The notes under the pieces were generated by a model that saw only the letters and a program-made list of their open reading frames with translations, was not told where the DNA came from and ran no database searches. From positions 45,692,014-45,756,013 of the forward strand of contig CP141144.1 in NCBI GenBank assembly GCA_035235625.1: a stretch of 64,000 bases of DNA, given 5' to 3'. This DNA comes from Saururus chinensis. Its lineage: Eukaryota > Streptophyta > Magnoliopsida > Piperales > Saururaceae. The stretch's first letter is position 1; every line of letters starts with the position of its first letter. Below are positions 34,101-47,387 of the stretch, one piece after another. Position numbers and translations under genes: made by a program.

Positions 34101-35268
34101 TTTTTCATTTGTTTTCATGTCATTCAGTGGAGTCATTTTTTTGTTATTATAAAGAATCTGACTAATGATAGGTACATACGCAAAATGAGAAATGGCCGAC
34201 ATTAGCCGGACCTCAAAATCACAAACAACAAAAATGAAAACTTCAAAGCAACAATCTTGACTTCACATAAGTGAAATGGATCACATCGTTTATCAGTAAC
34301 AACAGAAACCCAGGCATTTCCCCAGTACAAGTAGCCCACTCAACTAAACCCCAAAAATGACAAACGAAAAACCGCAAACTTCAACTTCAAACATTTAATA
34401 GATGACCTACAAACACGAGAAAAACAAACAAGAGTCCACAGTACCTAAATATCGAACTCTGAATCCGAACCAAAAACTTTGTAGTCAACGGAGTGGAAAA
34501 TGTCAGGTTTTAGCAGAAAATGCGAGAGCAGCGGAACGATGAATGGGGGCGGTGGAGGTGGAAGTGGTATTGCCGGAGAAGGTGGTCACTGTCGAAAAGC
34601 TCGGTGGGGGTCCTAAGAGCAGCAACAATCAGAGAGGAAGACGGCAATCAATGGATCACAAGAGCATGAAATCGCCATAACGAAGCTTCTAATCGCCGGA
34701 GCTTTGGTTTTGATCAGGAGCAAATAGCGCACAGTCCCAAATTTGGGTAGTTAGAACCTTAAATTTGGAATTCAATGCGAAAAGAGAGAAGGGTATTTTA
34801 GATTTTTTAAAAGTTACGTATATTTTAGTTACTTATTAGTCAAATTATAATAGTCGGGACTTAAACAGTAATAAAGTTTCAATCTTAGTCCTCATAGGTC
34901 ACGCGCCCTTAGTTTTATCTGCATGGATGAGTAATTTACTATGTACCATTTCTTAAAACAATTATCCACGGTCGGTGCTTATCCAGAATCACCGTCTTTA
35001 TTTATCCCCACAATTATACGTGCTGACTAAAACAAGAGGGTGACAAACTATATGCACATCTTAATTAGATATTTATATATGCATATGTTAGGTACTCATA
35101 TATAGAAATATGTTCCATCCATGAAACGAAGACAATAAAAAGCAACTATTCTTCCTCTCATCATGAATCCTCTTCATTTTGTTGTTGAAAACATAATGTT
35201 GACATTATTCATCATCTTTTCTTGCAAAGTTTGACTGCATGTTACCAAAACATATGATTATTGCTCAC
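34101..35268. other. Intergenic, 3' flank of neprosin gene
   Basis: No gene seen. A GC-rich patch at 34500-34700 (GGGGGCGGTGGAGGTGGAAG) might be a decayed transposon part linked to the MULE fragment; it has no long frame. Confidence 0.35.
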
Positions 35269-38036
35269 TCAAGTTGCAAACTCGCAATTGCCACCAGGCC
35301 CTCCGACGTAGAAACCTCTAACCCCGTGCAGCCCGGCATCTCCCTTGTTCATCAGTCTGTAGCACTTGGGCTTGTCCACCTGCAACGTCATGTTGGTGGG
35401 AGCAGGCACAAATTCGTTGAAATTAACCACCACCTTCAAGTCCCTCAGGTAGCACGCCTTGCCATGCCCTTCTTCCGGCCATCGCCCGCTGCCCATGGGC
35501 GGCAGATCATCTTCTCTTGGGCTGTAAACCTCCGCCCCATACTGAACCACTTCAGCCTTGTCAGTCATGTGAGTAAACAGCTCTCTCGGCCAGTACCCAA
35601 TCACTACTTGCAGACCTTTTGCTACCAAATACCAGCCCTTCTTATCCTGACATCAAGATTTTTAACGGAGTCTGAATTAAATGATTCATCCAGAATCTGT
35701 TTTGGTTGCAATTTGATAAAATGGATTAGGGGGTCGTTTAGCAACAGCTTTTTAACCCAAATTCAGAACCCCTTTAAGGTTTCCAGTGAAGACCAAAACG
35801 TTCCCTCCGTTTTGTTTTCATATTTCACAACATATATACCCAATCAAAACTTAGTTAATAAAATTTCTCAATTGAGTTTTGGTTGGAGAGAAATAGTGGA
35901 CCGAAGTAAACTTTGTACGAGTCCCACATGTTTTGACCAACTAAGACCCAATGGAGAGTTTTTTTGTTGTGTAGATTCCCTGTGCGAATATCAAATGTTA
36001 CAATAAATTGTTGACATAGGGTTGTAAAGGCACTTAAGCAAACCGGGATTATGCCGACTGTTAATTCAGTCTGATCAATCGTTGAAGGCTCCAGGCGCAA
36101 CCCTACTGGCAGAGTTGGATTAAGCTGCACAAATCCTGGACATAGCAGGTTGAGACAGCCAGTTTTGTTGTAACCATCAACCTGTTGAAGTTAACAAGCA
36201 AAACAATTTCATATAAGAAATATGTTCACCTTAATTAAAGAGATGAAATAAACGAGATTCAGTATGCTGGAGACAAGATAGATGCTTACAGTCCATGATG
36301 TGAATAGCCGACTTTCATTATCAGAAAATACTTTCTCATTTACCTGAGAATGAAGCACAAATTGTATGAATGTTATATGTTATACTAATAGGAAAACTTA
36401 TTTTTCCAAACTAACTATTAGCATTGTGGGAAATGCACTTTTTTCAAGTTGAATCAAATGTGATATATGAAAACTTACCATCCATCCAGCTTCAATAATG
36501 TTGGCCTCAGCTGGAGGACCATTTGCCATCCAGAACTGGGCAGTACTGAACTTACCGTTGCCTCCAACATTTGGCTTCCAGACATTGATACGCACCAGCA
36601 ATCCATAGAAGTCATCTTTTAGGGTGCTTAACCTTGCTACCTAGACAACCAGTAGATAATATGTTAGAGAAGTTACAGAGGTTGCCCAAATCATAAATAA
36701 GAATCAATACTACTATTAAAGGTAAGAATGGGGATTTGTTGAACTGAACAATTTCATAGAGGGTGACGAGGGGCGTTGATTTATGAAATACTGAACACTA
36801 TTTCTTTAAAAAATTGGTCACACGTGCATTTTGTACATGCAATTTCGCTTGTTAAAAAGTGTTGTACACAAGTGTGTCCTCATGTTGCACTGTAGGCGGT
36901 TATAGTCATCACTTTTAAAGAAAATATACTCCTACTTCACTTTCTCTATACCAAAAATCTATTTTAACCTTTAATGAGACTCGAAAAAGTGAATTTCTTT
37001 GTTATCTATTATTATTAGGTGTGACTCATATTCTCTATTCAATTAGAGGTTAGATTAGGTTTTTAGTATAAAGAAAGTGAAGTAGAAATATCAACTTTAA
37101 TCTTTAAACAACTATTATAAATCACAATAGAACCTTTCGGAGACAAATAAAGGATCATTTGTCATGAATCAAACGAGAAGACAAAATTTGAGAGAAATTC
37201 CATCTCCTTTACTGCAAATTCAAATGGCCATCTATATCATAAGCATGGGAAGCAAAGGGTGGAAATGTCGGTTGATTCTCATAATCCCCGGTGGAGTTAG
37301 ATTCAAATTTGATGCCAATCAAGTGCATGTTTGATCCTCCGAATTTTTTCCGCTGTGAGATATGCAAGATTTAACAAAAAAGAAAAAACATGCCTTTGGA
37401 TTTGGAGTGTTCAAGGGGGAACCAAGTTGTACATATTTTTGGCCAAAGCTTGAGATAGAACCAGCTCTTATCAAGTCCTGCATTGATAGCCTCCTAATGG
37501 GAACAGAACCATCAGGGCAGCCACCATCTGGGAGTCCTATGTCCATAGCTTTGTCTGATGATGGGGCATCCCTTATGTTCTGGACCAAGCTGGGTTTCAT
37601 CTGTTACAAATATTTACCATTGTTTACTGATGCGTCCCTAGCACAAACTGCAGAATATATTTAAATCTGTAAAAATATAATAAACCTGAATTTTGTGATC
37701 TTTAAGCAATGGATGGTCAAATGCTGGCTGCTTATATATATCAATGCAATCGAAGATATCTCCATTTTCGGTCTGTTACCATTACAGAAGATACATGTTT
37801 TAGAATAATCACCCATTTTCATATTGTATCTATATAAATCAGAAACTACCAATAAATGCAAGGTAATTTATAATTACCTTGATGCTCTTTACCGCTGGCT
37901 TGTTAAGAGATTCAATGTGCCTCTTCATTGCAATGTATTCATGTTCAGGCAGGTTCCTTGCATCACTCAGAGCTGGAGCGATTGCGAGGAAAATTGATAA
38001 GAAGTTCAACATACAAAGATATGAAGGATTGACCAT
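35269..38036 (-). CDS. Neprosin-domain protein (DUF4409 plus DUF239), eight exons, about 425 aa
   Basis: Exons (minus): 38036-37878, 37772-37686, 37600-37433, 37352-37213, 36640-36479, 36343-36290, 36181-36044 and 35646-35269. All borders have GT and AG, and all but one junction are phase 0. Residues 1-28 are a signal peptide ([15 protein letters not shown]). The activation-peptide region has [20 protein letters not shown] and [10 protein letters not shown]; the neprosin domain has [49 protein letters not shown] and GAEVYSP, ending [10 protein letters not shown]. Neprosins are secreted glutamic endopeptidases; the Glu in EAGW and the Glu in GAEV stand at the expected acidic sites, which I infer. 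The fourth-to-fifth exon junction is unsure: donor CA|GTAAAG is phase 2, and the better-conserved acceptor before VARLSTLK would create a stop, whereas one ten bases further in keeps frame. Confidence 0.85.
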
Positions 38037-38110
38037 GGAGAGAAGCAATCCACTGCTAAGAGGTTACTGAACCAAGCCCAGATTGTGACTCCAGTCGAAA
38101 CTAAGCAGGC

Positions 38111-38138
38111 AATTTATAGGCTGATTGGCTGTTATTGG
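38111..38138 (-). promoter_or_regulatory. TATA box and CCAAT boxes of the neprosin gene
   Basis: On the minus strand CCTATAAATTG (TATAAATT at 38118-38111) lies 75 bp before the start codon. CCAAT occurs at 38128-38124 and again at 38138-38134. Order and spacing fit a plant core promoter. Confidence 0.6.
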
Positions 38139-39418
38139 TAATAATCATTCATGTGGTATTTTGTATGGGTGCAATTTATGGAGAGAATCAAATTAATGGT
38201 AGTCTTATCCACTTCCTTTTCCAAATATGGACAGCAGATAGTTCAGTCAAAAGTTATACTGAAGGAGCATTATGTGAGAGCATTCCTGTCCAATCCCGTG
38301 AAAGTGCCAGCAACAAATAGACGCGTGTAAAAGCGTGTTCCGCATACTAGAACGCTGCTGTAAATAACGATGCGACTGTGGCGGCACCGGGCACGTCCAT
38401 TTATTATTGGGCATTACACACTGGCTGTGAGTGCCCTCACGTGGAGATGTAATTGGAGCTAGCCTCATTATTTCTTGCTATCATTTTGAGTTACTTATTT
38501 AATTTGTCTTTATCATACATTAATTAAGGCTTTATTTTACTAGAATATTGAGAATAGCTAATAGGATTAATGCATTTGTAATCTTCTTAGTTTAAGATTG
38601 TACTTGAAGCCAATATAAGCTCATAAGGGTAGAACTACGACACTAATTAATTATTCCTTTATTGATTTTGCTTAAGCAAAAAAAGAAAACAACATTTTCT
38701 TTTCTATCCCCACATTCTCATTGTTTTATCCCCTCTTTCTCATTGTTTTCTCTTAGAGAGAGCGTAATTTATGAGGAAGGTCGAGTTAACCTGATATTAA
38801 GATACATGGACGTGTTCCCTCTATGGAAAGTTATATTAAAAAATAAAGATTAGTATATTAAGTGAGCATGTCTAGCCAAAGCTGCAGCTAACTTTTTCCA
38901 TAGTAATTTTCATCTAAACAAAAATATGGCCATTTAAAGTAAAAGTGATAATGAAACTATAGTTTTTTTAGGCTCTGGATATATGCTCCACTACAGCTTA
39001 GTTTGTCGTGTTTGACTAGAAGTCAGCCTCCATGTCTCCTCACGGTGACTATTCTCCTTGCCTTGGCATCTTCTCATTTAAATTTTAAGAAAGAAATACA
39101 AATTTTAACAGAAAACACAAATAAAAATATTGCCTTTTTTTTCGTGGACAAGATGCTAATAAACAAGAGTAGATGGAATGGCATTCGCCATTGTTCATTG
39201 CTCTATTGTATGGTCTGTAAAAAAGCAAGAGACAATGGAAAAATCTTATGCCAAGGCTGAATATAAATCGCTTACTCACACAGCTAGTGATCTTATTGGC
39301 TTCAGTCTCTCTTCAATGATTTACATGTTTCTATATCTTCTCCTCCCATTATTTATTGTGATAATATTTCTACTATAAACTTAGCTTCCAATCTAGTGTA
39401 CCACACTTGCACTAAGCA
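38139..39418. other. Upstream region of the neprosin gene, no gene seen
   Basis: A GC-richer patch at 38335-38465 contains CACGTGG (about 38437) and TGGCGGCACC. The rest is AT-rich without a convincing frame. Confidence 0.4.
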
Positions 39419-39492
39419 TATCAAGATAGATTATTATCGGTTTTAAAAATTGCAATATCAAGATAGATTATTATCGGTTTTAAAAATTGCAA
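39419..39492. repeat. 37-bp perfect tandem duplication
   Basis: ATATCAAGATAGATTATTATCGGTTTTAAAAATTGCA is present twice in direct succession (second copy starts at 39456), identical throughout, which suggests a recent event. Confidence 0.9.
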
Positions 39493-40843
39493 ACCTAAGG
39501 CAAAATATAGTATCCGTAGCTCAAAATTTTCTTAAAGAACTAGATATGTTTGCCCCATTGTATGTTGCACAAATCAAAACAAGTTTACCTACTAGCAACA
39601 CCAAAAATCATGTGTCTAGCAAATATGAAAATCAATTAAACCAGGACACAAGAGATTTTTACGTGGAAACCCTCATCTGAAAAAACTTTGGGATGCTTTG
39701 TCCACACCAAATATGTTCTATGTAAATATCATACAAAGTTATCGATTACAACGAAAGAGTTCTTCCTTTCTTCTCTCACCTGACCTTCACACCACTCTAA
39801 ACTCGTATCACCACCCCAATGACCTACTTATATCCAATTTGATATTTACTCAAAGTATGTCATTATGATCATGATCTTCAACGTAGGCCCATTAGCTTGA
39901 ATGATCCTCCCTTTAATTTTCTTAAATATTCTTCAAAGATGAGACTTGAAAGAAAGTTTTAAGCTCAACTATCTCTTCTAGCACTTTGTCCTTCAAGTGT
40001 TTGTGCAACCCATTCTCTCAAGTAATTCATGAAACTAAAGACATAAACATAAATTCTGTAAGATTCTAATGGCTATGTTTGATATTTTTTCTCAAAACCC
40101 TAAAGTCATGTAAGCTCTCTCTTGAAAGAACATATATGTCACATATAATGTTATTGGTTATTTTCGTTGATCATAACTATGTCAAAACTTTAAATATGTA
40201 ATTAGTTTTAGGAATCTAACAAAATGTAGTGGTCGATTTAGGTTTGGAATTGATGGACTTGAAAAATAAAAGCAGACATGTTCTTATAAATCAAGGCTAA
40301 AGACTAAAAAGAGTTGAAGGTAAGAGGTTTATTCAGCATACACTCTCACACATAACTTACTTGGAAAAGTTTCAAAAGTGATTTTAGAAAATTTAAGCCA
40401 ATTTAGGTAAAAAGAGTAAAACTAAAAATGAACATTGTCATCGATCAATCGTTGCAACATACACTGACCATATCAATTAATCGGTTATAAATTGTAGCAC
40501 GGAAGAGTTGAATCAATCGATTGCTTCAACAAATGATCGATCGACATATGAAACAAACCTTTGTAAAATAAAACTAAAAGTTTATCGATCGATCGTTGTA
40601 TTGAGAGATTGATCGCTCAAAGTATTGTGCCATAAGGAAACAATGAACGATCAATTATAGTTTAGAATGATTGATTGTTGGCAGTTCTAGTTACCTAATT
40701 TAAGCCTTTCTAAAAGAGATTTTATTCCTAGTTGGAGTTAAAGCCTCTAACCGACTTAAAGACCTATATAAAGGCTAAAATGTTGCGGATTTAAAGAGAT
40801 GAAAACCTAAAAAATATTGGGAGAAGAAAGGAGAGGTCCTTCA
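39493..40843. other. Repeat-derived spacer with ATCGATCGATCG clusters
   Basis: No gene seen. 39640-39680 (GACACAAGAGATTTTTACGT) resembles a phrase common in plant retroelement LTRs. Between 40438 and 40665 at least seven words of the CGATCGATC or AATCGATTG type recur, separated by 15-45 bp. Confidence 0.5.
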
Positions 40844-41390
40844 TGTTAGCCCCGGCATCCGCCTGACCAGAGATGAACTTGGTCTAAGGGATGGTCGAGG
40901 CGCATGGGGGCGACAACGAATTGATTTATAAGTTGCCCCTCTAGCGGGTATTTAACGCATACAGAGTGCGTACCTTAAACATTTGTGCAAGAGAAATAAG
41001 TAGAACAAAAGAGGACTTTAACTCTGAACTAGTCCACAAGTCTAATACCCACATACTTAGAATATTGAGCCGACACACATGACTCAAATCAATAAGTCTT
41101 AAACAGGTCTAAAAACATAAAAGTTGCACAAGTATGAAACAAAAACTACCATACACGATGTTCTATTATCATAACAAAGTAAATAAAAAAATAAAGTAAA
41201 GTCCAGAGGCATCCGCACCTACTCCCAAGCTCTTTCCGATTGTTCCTCATATAGATGATCCTACTCAACTGCATGTTGCACCATGCAGCCCCAAAACAAA
41301 AACATAGAAAGTGGGGTGAGTAAAACTCAGTAAAGTCTTAGATACAGTAATAGTAAATCAGAAAAACAACCACGACATATCAACATGGTC

Positions 41391-41395
<5 letters not shown>

Positions 41396-41428
<33 letters not shown>
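41396..41428. repeat. (TA)n microsatellite in LTR element 3
   Basis: About 33 bp of TA dinucleotides. Confidence 0.95.
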
Positions 41429-41430
<2 letters not shown>

Positions 41431-42629
41431 TATAACATCTCATTTCTAATTACATCCTTACCCTAACCATATATACTTTAACATAAATAATTACCTTGCA
41501 TGCAGATATCTCAAACATACCATACATATCCTTGCACAACCATTCTCCTTAATAACATTTAACTTGCATGACACGTGTTTCAAATACACAATCACATCAT
41601 GCATATCCATCACATTTAACCTGCATGAGAAGTGTCTCTTCCACACAATCACATCATGCATATTCATCACATTTAACCTGCATGAGAAGTTTCTCTACTA
41701 CACAAGCACATCATCATAATATTATCAATCAACCTGGATGGTCTTAATAATTTTATCTCCTTATAACATTGCCGCTCTTCTAACCCCGAGGAGGAAAACT
41801 TGTCCTTGAGGGACGTAAAACCCTGTTCTTTCAGATATAAAACCGAATTGGTAAGCCTCTGATTAATTAATCCGGCAAGTAATATCACACAATTGCATCC
41901 AATTGATCAACATAGCTAATCTTGATAAAATCTCATTCGTAGATCCATCTCATGATGCATGCAATATGGTACATAAGTGAGCAATGACTACATGAATTCT
42001 AATTCATGAAATGTGCTCCCCATTAGCCATACATGTATCATTTTTAATCACAAGCATCAACAATCACCATAATTACCCCCCCTCCACATGTGTGTGTACA
42101 TGGTAGAAATATTTCATTCTAAGCATATAGACATGCATTATAAATAATTCATCAACTTACTACACACATGCTCTTTAACATCTAATCATGGCTTCTTACT
42201 AAAATCATGAGTGAAAACCATCGAAAAACATAATTCGAATCAAAGGCATCCTCATGCTAGACTTAAGTAAGCATAATCATTACTACACTTAGAGCTAAAC
42301 ATAGTACCATCATTCACCCATAATTTAGTCATAACCTGTGAAGACATACAATTCTCTTCTCATGCTAGAACCTTACTGGAATCATATTCTAAATATGAGA
42401 AATCATTCAACATGGATTCAAGACAAGAATCTATAACATGTTTAACCTAATAACATGTAATTCACATAATACGTAAACATTCATCATACCTTCCATTATC
42501 AAATTCATACCCTTCCAGTAGCTCTACCTAACATATATTACTCATCATGAACATATGAAATTGTACTTCCGGACAAAAACTTGAAAATGAACAAGACAGC
42601 AAATTAGCCGAATTGCTGTGTTGGCATTC

Positions 42630-42692
42630 AAACGCCCTACAGGGCATTCGAATGGGCCATTCGATAGGCTGCATGACCATTCGATCGCCATA
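42630..42692. repeat. CATTCGAATGGCC motif cluster in LTR element 3
   Basis: GCATTCGAATGGGCCATTCG and neighbouring CATTCAAACGCC and CCATTCGATCGCC words form four adjacent near-palindromes. The same cluster, larger, stands in element 4 (49515-49672). Confidence 0.8.
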
Positions 42693-43778
42693 ACAACAAT
42701 TTCTAGTTCGATTTCTCCACTTCGAATTCAAAACTGAAACTTCACATAAACATCCCAAACCTTCAAATCTCACTCTCCAACATCACCACAATGAAATCTA
42801 TGCTTAGAAAATAGTAAATCTAGTCATTTACAACAAAAAACACCAAGAAATTACAAGAAAGGTTAAGTTTTCTAAATCCGCCATTAAAGCTCAAATCCAT
42901 GGAAACCCACATAAAACTCCATTAGTCATCAAGTCTAAATCACAAATCTATTTAGGACAAAATTACTTACTTTCAGTGACTTTCTTGACTTGAAATTGAT
43001 GCTCCAACACCTCCAAATCCTACCCACAAGAGAGTTTTTGTTAATACTTACATAAATTCGATTAAAAACACCTAAATCTCTTGAAAACTCATAGATCTAA
43101 GGTTTAATAAGTTCAAAAATAAAATTCCTTTCATAAGGGTTTAAAATAGAGGATCAAATCAATAGTTTAGTAGGTAGAAGTCAAGATTAAACCTTGGCAA
43201 AAGTAGAGATTTAAAAAGTTTAGGAGAAACCCTAAGAAATTAGTGAAAGATTATGTTAATCTCTACCTTAATTGTCTTTCCTTCTTTGGAAATGGGGATT
43301 AGGGCTCCTAAGCTCTAGATTTCAACCCTTCCCAATTGGGAAAGTGTCTGAGTCATTATATTTATAGTAGGCTTTGGGGCAAACCTAACAAATAGGTAGG
43401 GTATAAATAAAATTTAATATTAAAAATGGAAAACATGCTTATTTTAAGTCCAAATTGATGTCTAAAAATTTTGAAACATTTAAATATTATCTTAAGATGT
43501 TGTTAGGGTCATTTGGGACATATCATCCCAATTTCGCATGTGGGGCCCACAATGGGTCCACCCCCTAACTTTTCGGGAAAATAGTCAAAAAAAATTTTAA
43601 AAAATCTCATTTGAATTATATTAACATAAAAAGCATCAAAGTGAAGATAATTTGATTAAAAACCATTATTTACTACTTTAAATTAAAAAATAAGTTAAAT
43701 CAGATCAAAATTAACATTAAACAACACAATAATTACTAAATTAAATAAAAAGAACCGGTTTGAGTTAGGGATCTTACA

Positions 43779-44460
43779 CTTTATCATTATTTTTCTTGAG
43801 AGTTTACCAAAAAATTTCAAGCACATGTTAATGGTGGATTCATAAAGATGCACAACTGAAAAAGAAGATTCTCACACAGCAAATAAAAGACGAGATATGA
43901 CAAACTCTTCAAAGGAGTTGAAGAATCTAAAAGGTGAATTAACAATCGAAGAAGGAGTCTTTGATTAAGTTGCTAGAAGAAGAACAAAACATGAAGAGGG
44001 AACACTTCAAGGATTCCAAGGAGGAAGAATTGAAGGCCAACAATAAAGAAAATTAAACAAAGAGAAGGAGTTTTCGTGTGTGTCAAGTCTAGAGGTTGGT
44101 TGGTTGCTCCTGTGTCTTGTAAGTTCTATCCTATTATACATTGGTTTGCCCTTGTGAGGGTGTTGTGGTTTTTCACCAAAGTTGGGTTTTTCATGTTATA
44201 TCTCTATGTGCTATTGTGTGGATTGTATATTAGATTGATTGATTGCTTGGTAGATTGAAATTCATGAGTAGATAGTTTGTTTTCATTGCTTAGTAAAATT
44301 CCTGCACCTAGAGGCTAGAACTCTTGATTCTTACTTTTACAAAGCACAAGTTCGAAGAGAAATCAAGTGATCCACTACTGCCATCTAGTTGAATATTAAA
44401 CTTTCATCTCTCTCTCTTCTCAAATCAGTACAAAAGTCACTCAAAGTTTTTATGGGTTTT
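43779..44460. other. Spacer between LTR elements, possible copia LTR debris
   Basis: No gene. GTGGTTTTTCACCAAAGTTG (about 44167) resembles the R region of copia LTRs. Part of this spacer continues the sequence that ends at 40843. Confidence 0.35.
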
Positions 44461-46970
44461 GTCATGACCTGAATTTTCATTTAATAAAAGACATGTGATA
44501 AATCACAATGATTTTTTTTCTTTCTTGAATGCAAAACAATTCATCCAATTAAATATTCAGGTTATGACAACTGGTGTTCACAAATACAAATATCAAAATA
44601 TATAATATCATTACATGTGTCAAATATTGATAAATAGCAGGTTAACCCTCTAAGTACAAGTGTGTCATCTATCTGAAAATAAATAACCACATAAAGTTGG
44701 TTGTCGTGCCAATAATTACAATTACTTACAAAATTTCAGAAATAATAAACTAGATCTCACTAGTGCAATGTTGTCCTCAATCACCCATCAACATCTTGAT
44801 CTTGTTAGTCCTCATCTAATGAACCTACAATCAATAAGACCAAACAACAACAACGATCGAACATCTCCTCCCTTTAGAAGAAAGTTTCCAAAAAAATAAA
44901 AGTATTATTTTAGGTTTTTCAGATTGGGCCAACATCACTCGATGTCAGTTGCCTATATACTCATCATATAAAAATCTCTAATGTTTCCAACAAGATCAGA
45001 TCCAGATGTAGTTCTGCCTAAAAACTACAATATCTCAAGAAGCACAACATCATACATGCAATGCTTAAATATTTTCAACTAACCTACATTTTATACAAGT
45101 CCTTTAATCGTTCTATTGTTTTAATTAAATATGCAATATAAAATAATATTATTAATTATCTATCAAACCATTGTTTGATAATTAATATCCCTGTCTAATC
45201 CCAAAGACAGATAGACTTATCAAATGTCAACCTAAGTGACAAATGATACAACCACTATGGACCATCCTAGAAAGGGAACCATCCTAGAAAGGGAACCATC
45301 CATAGTGTGGCCCTAGAATCAACTGGGAAGTGCCATAACCCAACTTAGCCCATAAGAACCTGATTGGAGTGGAAGGTCATGACCCACAACTGCACCTGAA
45401 AAGAAGTGGCAGAAAAAGCCAACCAAATATAATGTCAGTTAATCCAAATGTGTGTACACTAAATGATTCTGAATAAATCGGTGGTGAGCCTAGCTCACGC
45501 AAAGCTCCCTCCAACGGGGAGGTGCAACTTCATGGCCAAATCAGCAGCTTTTCAATAAAGCTAAAAACCATTCTAAACCATGTCTTGCTCATCAACAAAC
45601 AAGGATTCCAAATGACTATCCTAAACCCTATCAGTCCCATCTAGACTAGGGTAAAAACTCAAAACTGTCATTGGTTTATTAACCAAGGCAAATAGTCAGG
45701 TCAAAGGCCTTTTTCACTCCATGAACTAGTCACAAACCCCTCTAAGGGTATTTTAGTCTTTATCTTAATTAGGTGTTCTTGCCCAATCTAAAGTCATCTA
45801 ACCCCATTATTAATCTTTCATTAATCTTAAGTTAGTGATAAATTACTATCACAATAACAATAACAAACATTAAAATAAATAAAAACATAAATAATATAGA
45901 CCCACACAGGTCTAAACGAATCATAATACCAAGGTTCAAACTTAATTATAGAACTGAAAAGATCTGGACTCTTGTGCCCTAACTCTCATCAGGTTAGGAG
46001 CTTATATTTTCATGAAAATAGATAATATATTTAAGGGCATTAGGGTAATTTTTATACATAGGACATGGTCCTCTCCATTCTCGGGTAAGTCTTTGAGCTC
46101 TCAAGAGCTTTCAGTATCAAATTGGCTCATTAATTTTATTCACGTGAATGCAAACTGGTCCACTCATAGGGGAATTTCTATTGTTATGTCAAGGGCTTCC
46201 CTAAACCCTAATGGGTCCAAAACTAATCTCATAGATACTCCTTGACGTTATGGATCCGAGGCAATTTTCTTACCATTTTATGGGGTCATAGACCCCTTGA
46301 ACTGACCCTGGTTCATTTGACGATTTTACTTTGACACTAGGGGTAAAAAAATTAATTATTTATTTACTGAGATTTTTTCTCAGCTTGTGCATTGGTCTAA
46401 AATTATGGTACACATGCACCTATCACTCAAATTTTTAAAATTTTTTAATCCCAGTCATAAACCCCTGAACTGGAGCCCCTAAATCAGGTTATTAAAAAAT
46501 ATTTTTCGATTCAACTCATAAAGGTAAATTGGTCATTTCAAGCCTTTGAGATTTTTCCCCAGTCTAAAACTTAGTCAAGGCACTAGGCATACTCTCCAGT
46601 TGTTCAATAATTTTAATGATTTTTTTATAGTTTATTAACCCACTGAACATGACCCAGTTCAATTTCCTTTTTCTTAATCAAACCCAGGCATAGTCAATAG
46701 TTCTAGTCCAGAACTAGGCCAAACCTGCCTGTGGGTTGTCTCCTTCCTGGAGACACCCGCTAGTGCGGGCAGCGACTAGACTACATGTCCAGTCGCCGGT
46801 CCAATCCCCGGCCACTGGTGGGTCTCCCACTTAGGGGCGGCTAGGGCAGAAGCCCAGAGCCTTGTGTCCCCGCCCAGCGGCGCCCAGACTAGCCTGATAA
46901 CGTCCACATCCACACTGTAGAACTGGGATTGACAATGCGACTAGTGTTTGCTAGCCATCGGTGGTGTAGC
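44461..46970. mobile_element. LTR-related repeat block (element 5), right end not found
   Basis: It starts TGTCATGACCTGAATTTTC, like the TGTAATGCCC start of element 2, and at 45007 shares ATGTAGTTCTGCCTAA with element 1. The first 111 bp form an inverted pair: TGTCATGACCTGAAT at 44465 and ATTCAGGTTATGACA at about 44560. The 15-bp phrase CCATCCTAGAAAGGGAA is tandemly doubled at 45264-45297. No coding capacity is seen. Whether this is one decayed LTR or several nested pieces is unclear. Confidence 0.4.
46735..46965. repeat. GC-rich block with several short hairpins
   Basis: Inverted pairs TGTCTCC/GGAGACA, CCCGC/GCGGG, CGACTAG/CTAGACT-type and CCGG-rich words are packed into 230 bp of much higher GC than the surroundings. 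CGGTCCAATCCCCGG resembles a pol III B box, and the CCCGCTAGTGCGGG hairpin is followed by CTAG as at Helitron ends. Neither identity is secured. Confidence 0.4.
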
Positions 46971-47280
46971 TGTCACGCCCCAGCACATGCCACCCCCGAG
47001 GCGAACCTAATCTAAGGTGGAAGAGGCACGCAACACGATAAAGTATAGTTGGATTACGGAAAACTTAACCCATTTTTGGGTATACACACTACAGAGTAGT
47101 GCACGAACACTTTGTACAAAAGTAAAATGAGCAAAGAAATGACTACTAATTAAAATATTAGTCCACTCATATCAACATTCTAGTCATAAACATGTCCACT
47201 CATGGCTACAAATAAGAGTCTGAACCCACAATAGCTACCAAGTCTAAGCCATCAATGGAAAAAGAAAGTGTGAAGTAGAG

Positions 47281-47387
<107 letters not shown>

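Larger units (their letters stand above)
40844..43778 (-). mobile_element. Solo-LTR-like element 3 (about 2.9 kb)
   Basis: The block begins TGTTAGCCCCGGC and ends GGGATCTTACA. The flanking pentamers are CTTCA and CTTTA, a near-perfect 5-bp duplication. A minus-strand TATA core (CTATAAATATAATG, 43367-43359) agrees with the orientation of the other elements. Segments such as TGCAGCCCCAAAACAAAAAC followed by GGGGTGAGTAAAACTCAG (41286-41330) are closely paralleled in element 4 at 47510-47560, so the two are family members. No internal coding region remains. Confidence 0.65.

Noticed and set aside
46740..46780. Helitron 3' terminus
   Set aside because: A hairpin plus CTAG is present, but the next base is A rather than T and no 5' TC end was found.
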